A DNA stretch of 6,017 nucleotides from Phycisphaerae bacterium SM23_33. GTDB lineage: Bacteria; Planctomycetota; Phycisphaerae; SM23-33. Both the position numbers and the translations under genes were made by a program. The stretch lies in contig LJUF01000319.1 in NCBI GenBank assembly GCA_001303665.1, positions 1 through 6,017 on the forward strand. Reading direction: 5' to 3'. Below are positions 1 through 5,044 of the stretch, one piece after another (the stretch's first letter is position 1; each line of letters starts with the position of its first letter). The notes below the pieces were generated by a model. The model saw only the letters and a list, made by a program, of their open reading frames with translations. It was not told the DNA's origin and ran no database searches.

Positions 1-394
1 GGGCCCCTGCGGCCGCGCGGCCGGGGCCGAGCAGCTCGATGCCGAAGCGCCGCGCCACGGACGCTGTGCCCATCTCCTTGGCCGGCAAGGACATATAGCG
101 CTCGAAATGGCCGGCCGACGCCGCCAGCAGCAGCCCGCCGCCGCGGCGCACGAATTGCACGATGGCGGCCAGCTCGGCGGGGGTGTAGCTCATCGGGGCC
201 TGGCCGGCGATGACGAGCACGTCATAGCGGCGCAGGGCCGCGGCCCGCAGCGGCACACGGCTGTCGGTGACGTGATAGCGGTCGTCGGGCTCCAGGTGGA
301 GGAGCCTTTCGGCGGCCAGCAGGTCGCGCGAGCGGTCGAGCACGATGACCACCGGCGGCTGGCCCTGTCTTGTTTTTCCTGTCGTCACGGCCAT
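1..394 (-). CDS. Partial protein with glutamine amidotransferase-like (GATase1/ThuA-type) fold, N-terminal part
   Basis: About 131 codons read leftward from an ATG at 392-394 and stay open to the window edge, so the C-terminus is missing. After about 14 polar residues comes a beta-strand (PPVVIVLD, residues 13-20), then a segment ending RRYDVLVIAGQAP (about 57-69). Next are a helix (TPAELAAIVQFVRRG, about 73-87) and a glycine-rich strand (GGGLLLAAS). This alternation, with 'D-x-L-V-I-x-G' followed by 'F-V-x-x-G-G-G-L-L', is typical of class I glutamine-amidotransferase-like domains, including ThuA-like proteins and the accessory domain of M60-type peptidases. The nucleophile elbow is not recognisable in the visible part, so an enzymatic role cannot be claimed. 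No signal peptide is evident. No in-frame ATG or GTG lies in the roughly 50 bases upstream, and the ribosome binding site is poor. The fold is an inference from pattern; the specific family is unresolved. Confidence 0.6.
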   Translation of the reverse strand, partial: MAVTTGKTRQGQPPVVIVLDRSRDLLAAERLLHLEPDDRYHVTDSRVPLRAAALRRYDVLVIAGQAPMSYTPAELAAIVQFVRRGGGLLLAASAGHFERYMSLPAKEMGTASVARRFGIELLGPGRAAAGA

Positions 395-457
395 GCTTGT
401 TTCGCTTCTTGCTTCCCGACGTGCATTGGCGTGCCACGGCAGCGCGCAAGGGCGAAA

Positions 458-487
458 AGAATACAGGATCCCCGCGCGTTCCCGCAA
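458..487 (-). promoter_or_regulatory. Candidate sigma70-type promoter for the amidotransferase-like gene
   Basis: On the minus strand, TTGCGG (482-487) and TATTCT (458-463) are separated by 18 bases. The -10 matches consensus at 4 of 6 positions and the -35 at 3 of 6. Transcription would begin near 450, leaving a leader of roughly 55 bases before the ATG at 394. The match is weak and rests on spacing and local AT content only. Confidence 0.27.
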
Positions 488-507
488 GAGAAGATGCCCC
501 GTTGCGG
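482..507. repeat. 6-bp inverted repeat just after the membrane-protein stop
   Basis: CCGCAA (482-487) and TTGCGG (502-507) are perfect reverse complements around a 14-base loop, starting seven bases beyond the stop codon of the minus-strand gene at 514. A 6-bp stem with a long loop and no T-tract is a poor intrinsic terminator, and it overlaps the candidate -35 of the next gene. It may be chance. Confidence 0.2.
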
Positions 508-513
508 CGAAGA

Positions 514-930
514 TTATCGAAGCTGGGATTTCACTCTCATTCCGGCCTGCAGCGCCAGGATGCCCGCGCCGAAAAGCGCCGGCGGCGGGGCGTCCGCGGC
601 GGCCCAGTACCACGGCAGGCCGGCGGCGACGTCAACCACCAGCAGCACCAGGGCCAGGACGATCTGGGCAACACCCAGATAGGTGACGGTGGGGGCGTGG
701 CGGCGGACGTCGGACGATGCCACCAGGCACAGCCCGCCGAAGAAGGCGTAGAACCCCGACAGCGACCGGGCCAGGTACTCCGCGATGGGTGCCTCGGGAA
801 ACGCGCCCAGCCCCAGCCAGGCGTGGCACGCGGCCATCCAGGCTCGCGGCATGACCACGGCCACCAGGGCCAGGCAGGTTACGCCGCCTTCCAGGCGGAG
901 CAAGGTTTTCAACCAGCGCTCGGCCGACAT
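514..930 (-). CDS. Small integral membrane protein of unknown function, four predicted TM segments
   Basis: This is a complete 138-residue ORF. Hydrophobic segments lie at roughly residues 13-30, 53-70, 82-101 and 112-130, which fits a compact four-helix membrane protein with little soluble sequence. A short loop rich in A, P and E separates the first two helices, and a basic 'DVRRH' turn precedes the third. No catalytic motif, metal ligand set or cysteine pair stands out. The start is supported by GAGG (CCTC on the plus strand, 938-941) seven bases before the ATG at 928-930. It is divergent from the P5C dehydrogenase gene and 119 bases from the next gene on its own strand, so it may be a single-gene unit. 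I do not recognise a named family; the layout resembles short conserved hypothetical membrane proteins seen in Planctomycetes, but that is an impression. Confidence 0.75.
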   Translation of the reverse strand: MSAERWLKTLLRLEGGVTCLALVAVVMPRAWMAACHAWLGLGAFPEAPIAEYLARSLSGFYAFFGGLCLVASSDVRRHAPTVTYLGVAQIVLALVLLVVDVAAGLPWYWAAADAPPPALFGAGILALQAGMRVKSQLR

Positions 931-984
931 GGGTTGGCCTCGTCCGCAGCCCTTTCGCCTGTGCGCCCGGGCTGTGCGCGGGCA

Positions 985-1013
985 ATTAGAATGTCGCCGG
1001 ATGCCGGCTGCAA
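985..1013 (-). promoter_or_regulatory. Candidate promoter for the small membrane-protein gene
   Basis: On the minus strand, TTGCAG (1008-1013) and TCTAAT (985-990) are 17 bases apart. The -10 matches consensus at 5 of 6 and the -35 at 3 of 6. Initiation near 978 would give a leader of about 48 bases. The AT-rich patch at 984-992 stands out in this GC-rich spacer. The spacer between the two boxes contains a short inverted repeat, GCCGG-ATG-CCGGC (996-1008). Confidence 0.38.
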
Positions 1014-1022
1014 GTGCCAGAT

Positions 1023-1042
1023 CGGCCGGGGCCCGCCGGCCG
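1023..1042. repeat. GC-rich inverted repeat in the divergent intergenic region
   Basis: CGGCCGG (1023-1029) and CCGGCCG (1036-1042) form a perfect 7-bp stem around a 6-base loop. It lies between the two divergent promoter candidates, so it could be an operator or a structural barrier. CGGCCG is itself palindromic and common in such GC-rich DNA, so chance is a real alternative. Confidence 0.3.
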
Positions 1043-1084
1043 TCCGGGACTCCCGCAGGCGCTTTTCGGTGCGAGCCTTACCGG

Positions 1085-1113
1085 TTGACGGTTTGGGGGG
1101 CCGGTGGGACAAT
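1085..1113 (+). promoter_or_regulatory. pruA: Candidate sigma70-type promoter for the P5C dehydrogenase gene
   Basis: TTGACG (1085-1090) and GACAAT (1108-1113) are separated by exactly 17 bases. The -35 matches consensus at 5 of 6 and the -10 at 4 of 6. Transcription would start near 1120, giving a leader of about 40 bases that includes the Shine-Dalgarno at 1148. This is the best promoter match in the window. Confidence 0.45.
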
Positions 1114-1147
1114 GGGGCGTTTCTGTCTGCCCAAAAACCAGGTCCGC

Positions 1148-1153
1148 AAGGAG
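1148..1153 (+). promoter_or_regulatory. pruA: Shine-Dalgarno that fixes the dehydrogenase start
   Basis: AAGGAG ends six bases before the ATG at 1160-1162. It decides the start within a frame that is open for another 375 bases upstream, and it agrees with where homology to P5C dehydrogenases begins. Confidence 0.8.
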
Positions 1154-1159
1154 AAAGAG

Positions 1160-2776
1160 ATGTTTAACGGTCTTTTTCAGATCCCGCAGCCGGTGAATGA
1201 GAAGTCTTTGGACTACGCCCCGGGCAGCCCGGAGCGGGCCGAGCTGAAGGCCAAGCTGGCGGAGATGCTCTCCGGGCAGGTGGAGGTCCCCATGATCATC
1301 GGCGGCGAGGAGGTCCGCACCGGCAAGATCGCCCAGATGCGCTGCCCCCACGACCATCGTCACATCCTGGGCACGTTCCACCAGGGAAACGCCCTGTACG
1401 TGGAGAAGGCGATCCAGGCCGCCAACCAGGCCAAACACGAGTGGTCCCGCATGCCCTGGGACTCCAGGGCCATCGTGTTCCTGAAGGCGGCCGAGCTGCT
1501 GGCCGGGAAGTACCGCCAGACGCTCAATGCGGCCACCATGCTGAACATGAGCAAGACGCCGCACCAGGCGGAGATCGACTCCGGCTGTGAGCTGATCGAC
1601 TTCTGGCGGTTCAACCCGCACTTCATGCAGATGGTGTACGGCGACCAGCCCATGTCCACCAGGGGCGTGCTGAATTACATGGAGCACCGGCCGCTGGACG
1701 GGTTCGTGCTGGCGATCACCCCGTTCAACTTCACCTCCATCGCCGGCAACCTGCCCACGGCGCCGGTGCTGATGGGCAACACGGTGGTGTGGAAGCCGGC
1801 CTCCAGCTCCGTGCTGCCGGCGCATTTCATCATGCAGATCCTGACCGAGGCCGGCCTGCCGCCGGGGGTGATCAACCTGGTGCTGGGCTCGGGCCCGATC
1901 ATCGGTCCGCCGGCCCTGGACAATGTCGGCCTGGGCGGCATCCACTTCACCGGCAGCACCAAGGTGTTCTCGACGATCTGGCTGGCCGTCGGCTCGGACA
2001 TCCGAAAGTACGTCTGCTATCCCCGCATCGTGGGCGAGACGGGCGGGAAGAACTTCATCCTCGCCCACGCCAGCGCGGATATCGGCGCCCTGGTGACGGC
2101 GCTGCTGCGGGGGGCGTTCGAGTATCAGGGGCAGAAGTGCTCGGCCGCTTCGCGGGCCTATATCCCCGATTCGATCTGGCCGGCGGTCAAGGAGCGGCTG
2201 CTGGATGAGCTGCCCAAGGTCCGCATGGGCGACGTGACCGACTTCACCAACTTCATGGGCGCGGTGATCGACAGGAACGCCTTTGAGAACATCAGCGGTT
2301 ACATCGACTACGCCCGCAGCAGCCCGGACATGGAGATCCTCAGCGGCGGCGGCTGCGACGATTCGGCGGGGTATTTCATCGAGCCCACCGTCGTGCTCAG
2401 CAAGGACCCCAAGTCGCGGCTGATGGCCGAGGAGATCTTCGGCCCGGTCGTGACCGTCTACGTGTATCCGCACAACGAATACGAGCAGACGCTTCAGTTG
2501 TGCGATCAGACCTCCCCCTACGCCCTGACCGGATCCATCTTCGCCATCGACCGCAGCGCGATCGTCAAGGCCATGGACGCCCTGCGCCACGCGGCCGGGA
2601 ACTTCTACGTCAACGACAAGCCCACCGGGGCCGTCGTCGGCCAGCAGCCTTTCGGCGGGTCCAGGGCCTCGGGAACCAACGACAAGGCCGGGAGCTGGCT
2701 CAACCTGGAGCGATGGGTCTCCCCCCGCGTCATCAAGGAAACCTTCCTGCCGCCCACCAACTACCGTTACCCCTAA
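1160..2776 (+). CDS. pruA: Delta-1-pyrroline-5-carboxylate dehydrogenase, mitochondrial-type (ALDH4A1/group 1)
   Basis: This 538-residue NAD-dependent aldehyde dehydrogenase oxidises glutamate-gamma-semialdehyde (in equilibrium with pyrroline-5-carboxylate) to glutamate, the second step of proline catabolism, in the cytoplasm. It is colinear with human ALDH4A1 over its whole length, judged from memory of that protein. Landmarks: the N-terminal SPERAEL segment (23-29), QAEIDSG (136-142), the oxyanion-hole Asn in TPFNFTS (Asn190), WKPAS (211-215), the cofactor-site FTGS (263-266) and the general base in GETGGKN (Glu293). Further on are the nucleophile in GQKCSAASR (Cys327), EEIFGPV (424-430), GNFYVNDK (480-487) and the substrate-anchor loop RASGTND (502-508). 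All catalytic residues are present, so it should be active. There is no signal peptide or targeting sequence. It is not fused to proline dehydrogenase as in PutA, and no proline dehydrogenase is adjacent. It is probably transcribed alone and converges on the gene to its right. Confidence 0.95.
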   Translation: MFNGLFQIPQPVNEKSLDYAPGSPERAELKAKLAEMLSGQVEVPMIIGGEEVRTGKIAQMRCPHDHRHILGTFHQGNALYVEKAIQAANQAKHEWSRMPWDSRAIVFLKAAELLAGKYRQTLNAATMLNMSKTPHQAEIDSGCELIDFWRFNPHFMQMVYGDQPMSTRGVLNYMEHRPLDGFVLAITPFNFTSIAGNLPTAPVLMGNTVVWKPASSSVLPAHFIMQILTEAGLPPGVINLVLGSGPIIGPPALDNVGLGGIHFTGSTKVFSTIWLAVGSDIRKYVCYPRIVGETGGKNFILAHASADIGALVTALLRGAFEYQGQKCSAASRAYIPDSIWPAVKERLLDELPKVRMGDVTDFTNFMGAVIDRNAFENISGYIDYARSSPDMEILSGGGCDDSAGYFIEPTVVLSKDPKSRLMAEEIFGPVVTVYVYPHNEYEQTLQLCDQTSPYALTGSIFAIDRSAIVKAMDALRHAAGNFYVNDKPTGAVVGQQPFGGSRASGTNDKAGSWLNLERWVSPRVIKETFLPPTNYRYP

Positions 2777-2805
2777 ATGGCCAAGGAGTGAGCGGCACAC
2801 CAAGG
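2777..2805. other. Short convergent intergenic gap
   Basis: Only 29 bases separate the TAA of the dehydrogenase (2774-2776) from the TGA of the minus-strand propeller gene (2806-2808). GAGTGA (2786-2791) pairs perfectly with TCACTC (2806-2811) around a 14-base loop, and ACACC (2797-2801) can alternatively pair with GGTGT (2811-2815). Neither has a T-tract. They could act as a weak bidirectional terminator, but this is not convincing. Confidence 0.3.
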
Positions 2806-4071
2806 TCACTCGGTGTCCGCCGCCGGGCCGCGCCAGATGCCGCCGCCGAAGGTAGTGGCCCAGATCGTCTCGTGGTGGTCCGGGTCCACGGTGACGCGGC
2901 TGACCCCGCGGAAGGGCGGTCCGTTCATCCGCTTCCACGTCTTGCCGCCGTCGGTGGTGACGAACAGCCCATGCGTGCCGGTGGACACCCACACCCGCTC
3001 GGGCTGGTACGGGTCGATGCTGGGATAGCTGGCGTGGACGTAGCCGGGCCCGTCCGCCGGCCAGTCGATCTTGAACTTCTTCCAGCTCTGCCCGCCGTCC
3101 GTGGACTTGTACACGCCCGCCTCGTCATGGCGGCGCGGCACGGCCGAGACGCACAGGTAAAGCACCTTGCTGTCGGTGGGATGCACGTCGAAGCCGTACG
3201 GCAGCCAGAGGCTCATCCCCCTGGTCAGCTCGGCCCAGGATTCGCCGCCGTCGCTGGACCTGAACAGCCCGCCGACGGCGGCCGGCTTGCGGCGGTCCTG
3301 GGCGTCGGCCTTGCCGCCGCACAGGGCGTACAGCGTGCCGTCGCGGTGCAGCTTGATGTCGGTGAAGTGATCGTTCGCGTCGGTGTTCAGCCCCTTGTTC
3401 CTGGGCTGCCAGCTCCCGCCGCCGTCGCTGCTCTTGTACACCCCGCCGCCGTAGAAGGAGCAATACAGCGTCCGCCGGTCCGGCGGGCTCTTGGGGTCCA
3501 GCTCCACGCCGGTGCAGGCCCCGACCGCGGGCAGGCCCTTGGAGATCGGCCGCCACGTCTTGCCATAGTCGGTGCTGATGCACACCCCGCCGCCGCCGTA
3601 CAGCCGGCCGGCCATCTTCCAGCTCGGAATGTCGTGCTCGTACGCGCAGGCGGCGTAGATGACCTCGGCCCGGGCCGGGTCGAAGGCGACGTCGTAGAAC
3701 GTGTTCGTCCAGGGGCTGCCCTTGGCCGAGTAGTACCACGTCCCGCCGCGGTCGGTGCTTCGGGCAAAGCCGATGTCGGTGTAGCAGATGTAGCAGCGCC
3801 TGTGGTCGCGCGGGTCGAAGTGGAAATGCCACGTCGTGGTCATCTCCAGGCCGATGCTGCGCCAGGGCTTTCCCGGCCCGGGCGGGGGCTCGGCGCATTC
3901 GGTGTAGGCCTGCCGCCAGGTCCGGCCGCCGTCGGTGGTCAGGTACAGCTCCATGGCGTCGGTGAAGGCCACGACGCGGCTGTCGCGGGCGTTGACGCTG
4001 AATCCCAGCACGCGCCCGCCGTGGCCCCGGTCCAGCCGGATCCACGGCAGGGAGACGTTCTGGCCCTTCAC
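2806..4071 (-). CDS. C-terminal part of the Asp-box propeller protein (421 codons from a GTG)
   Basis: Asp boxes start at residues 45, 105, 166, 214, 272, 323 and 372 (for example STDYGKTW, SSDGGESW, TTDGGKTW), about 48-61 residues apart, one per propeller blade. Between them are the 'F-D-P-x-x-x-x-V-I-Y-A' and 'D-P-x-x-P-x-R-V-W-V' strands usual in these repeats. The C-terminus, ending FGGGIWRGPA plus five residues, looks natural. The listed GTG at 4069-4071 is only the first possible start in this frame. Propeller sequence continues upstream of it to about 4095, so this is probably the downstream half of a longer protein and not an independent gene. There is no Shine-Dalgarno of note and no signal peptide. 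Asp boxes are structural and do not show sialidase activity; the Arg triad of sialidases is not recognisable. Confidence 0.7.
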   Translation of the reverse strand: MKGQNVSLPWIRLDRGHGGRVLGFSVNARDSRVVAFTDAMELYLTTDGGRTWRQAYTECAEPPPGPGKPWRSIGLEMTTTWHFHFDPRDHRRCYICYTDIGFARSTDRGGTWYYSAKGSPWTNTFYDVAFDPARAEVIYAACAYEHDIPSWKMAGRLYGGGGVCISTDYGKTWRPISKGLPAVGACTGVELDPKSPPDRRTLYCSFYGGGVYKSSDGGGSWQPRNKGLNTDANDHFTDIKLHRDGTLYALCGGKADAQDRRKPAAVGGLFRSSDGGESWAELTRGMSLWLPYGFDVHPTDSKVLYLCVSAVPRRHDEAGVYKSTDGGQSWKKFKIDWPADGPGYVHASYPSIDPYQPERVWVSTGTHGLFVTTDGGKTWKRMNGPPFRGVSRVTVDPDHHETIWATTFGGGIWRGPAADTE

Positions 4072-4096
4072 GTCCGGCCCGCGGAAGAAGGTCGCC

Positions 4097-4927
4097 CGCC
4101 TCGTGGTAGGGCGGTTCCGTGCCGTTGCCGTAGCAGTACGCCCACACGGTCCGCGTCTGGTTCGTCCCCATGGCCAGCCAGGCGTACTCGGCGACCTCTC
4201 TGCCGGACCGGTCCCGCCGCCCGACGGAAACGTTGATGCCCTTGCCCATGGCGCTGCCCCAGCTTGCCCCGCCGTCCTCCGAGCGGAAGATCCCGCCGGA
4301 GAATTTTCCGTCCACCGCCTTGCTCGGCACCGAGCAGTACAGAACCACCTCGCCGGTGGCTGGATCGGCCCCGCCGCACAGGGCCTGGATCGGCCCCGGC
4401 AGGCCCTTGCCCCCGCAGAGCTGCCAGCTCGCGCCCCGATCGGCCGAGCGCAGCAGCCTACCGCCCGCCGCCGCGTACCAGAACGCGTGCTTCCCTCCCG
4501 CCGGCGGCAAAAAGAACGAGACGACCTGCTCCTTCAGCCCGCCGGCCTGCGTCCAGGTCTCGCCCTCGTCGTCGCTGCGGAAGGTTCCTTTGGCCGAGCT
4601 GACCAGCAGCACCTCCCCGCCCGGGCCGATGGCCGGCAGCGTGGACTGCGGCGTGGCGTGCTGCCACGGCGTCTGCTCGGTCAGCGGGCGCCAGGTGAGA
4701 CCCCTGTCGCGGCTGACCTTCAGCACCGGCGTGGCCCACGTGCCCGGGATGCAGTACAGGACGTTGGGGTCTTTGGGGTGAAACAGGATGGGGCTGGCGA
4801 TAGCCCCGCTGAGCTGCCGCCAGTGCAGCATCCGCCAGCTCCGCCCGCCGTCGGTGCTGCGATATACACCCGACATGTCCGACGCGCAGAACATCAGCTT
4901 CGGATCGTGCGGCGAGCTGGCCGGCAC
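4097..4927 (-). CDS. N-terminal part of the Asp-box propeller protein (277 codons to the frameshift)
   Basis: Asp boxes start at residues 24 (STDGGRSW), 72 (SRDRGLTW), 118 (SDDEGETW), 161 (SADRGASW) and 216 (SEDGGASW) counted from a GTG at 4925-4927. The opening segment, a glycine-rich strand followed by 'S-P-H-D-P-K-L-M-F' and 'D-M-S-G-V-Y-R-S', resembles the first blade of GH74-like and BNR propellers. The GTG has a GGAGG seven bases upstream, but those bases also encode the conserved GGGGG-I-F strand. Propeller sequence reaches back to a Trp at 4964-4966, so the GTG is likely too far downstream. Past 4097 the frame stays open to 3125 but encodes low-complexity Arg/Pro/Ala sequence, a shadow of the true frame. 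The position matching the first catalytic Asp of GH74 enzymes, just after the first Asp box, reads M-L-H-W-R-Q with no Asp, so xyloglucanase activity is not supported. Confidence 0.62.
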
Positions 4928-4966
4928 GAAGATCCCTCCGCCGCCTCCCAGCCCGACGCTGACCCA

Positions 4967-5044
4967 CTCCTTCTCGGCCGCGGCGGCGGGGCGGGCCGGC
5001 CGGGATGAATGCGTACCGCGGCCGCTCGAGTCACGCCCGCCGCG
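4967..5044. other. Low-complexity gap between the radical SAM stop and the propeller coding sequence
   Basis: On the minus strand this stretch stays in frame with both neighbours after the TGA at 5045-5047 but has no ATG, GTG or TTG in that frame. It encodes Arg/Pro/Ala/Ser-rich sequence ending P-A-A-A-A-E-K-E-W. That could be the tail of a signal peptide, but no hydrophobic core appears in any of the three minus-strand frames. It also carries overlapping SacII, NotI and XhoI sites at 5016-5030. Confidence 0.5.

Larger units (their letters stand above)
395..513. other. Intergenic spacer between two minus-strand genes
   Basis: This 119-base gap lies downstream of the membrane-protein stop and upstream of the amidotransferase-like start. 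It is less GC-rich than its surroundings, with A-rich patches on the coding strand just before the ATG at 394. It holds a weak promoter candidate and a 6-bp inverted repeat, listed separately. No small ORF or RNA is evident. Confidence 0.6.
931..1159. other. Divergent intergenic regulatory region
   Basis: This stretch separates the outward-facing membrane-protein and P5C dehydrogenase genes. The dehydrogenase frame is open further left (to 785), but that part reads antisense to the membrane protein and lacks dehydrogenase homology. It contains one promoter candidate per direction, a GC-rich hairpin between them and a clear Shine-Dalgarno at its right end. Confidence 0.6.
2806..4966 (-). pseudogene. 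Broken Asp-box (BNR/sialidase-like) double beta-propeller gene, frameshifted
   Basis: Two reading frames on the minus strand together encode one propeller protein of about 720 residues. The upstream frame carries propeller sequence to about 4097, then continues as arginine/proline-rich nonsense to a stop at 3125. The downstream frame carries propeller sequence from about 4095 to the stop at 2806. Removing one C from CCC at 4095-4097 (plus strand) joins them without loss, giving H-E-A-A-T-F-F-R. Twelve Asp boxes (S/T-x-D-x-G-x-T/S-W) are distributed 5 and 7 across the join, with a degenerate thirteenth (F-F-R-G-P-D-x-x-G) at the junction itself. That count and length fit two tandem seven-bladed propellers, as in GH74 or sortilin-type proteins. 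A second defect is the lack of a start codon before the first conserved motif. Such proteins are usually exported, but no signal peptide can be found. Real decay and a consensus or assembly error are both possible. Confidence 0.72.

Noticed and set aside
107..682. Plus-strand open frames over the left end of the window
   Set aside because: They run antisense to the two minus-strand genes and encode low-complexity Arg/Gln/Ala-rich sequence without motifs.
785..1159. A 125-codon N-terminal extension of the P5C dehydrogenase
   Set aside because: The sequence is low-complexity and partly antisense to the membrane protein; a strong Shine-Dalgarno at 1148-1153 and the start of homology place the start at 1160.
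986..2992. A 668-codon minus-strand open frame opposite the P5C dehydrogenase
   Set aside because: It is antisense to a gene with clear homology and encodes Gly/Arg/His/Asp-rich sequence with no domain pattern; long antisense frames are expected in GC-rich codon usage.
3125..4096. The tail of the 600-codon minus-strand frame as genuine protein
   Set aside because: Composition changes abruptly to Arg/Pro/Ala-rich after about residue 277, while the overlapping frame carries seven Asp boxes; it is a shadow read past a frameshift.
2500..4236. A 578-codon plus-strand open frame opposite the propeller gene
   Set aside because: It is antisense to repeated Asp-box coding sequence, is rich in Ala, Val, Pro, Gly and Arg, and has no recognisable motif.
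5016..5030. Overlapping SacII, NotI and XhoI sites resembling a cloning polylinker
   Set aside because: Such GC-rich hexamers and octamers occur often in this DNA and no flanking vector sequence is visible. It is worth remembering only if reads show a chimeric join here.
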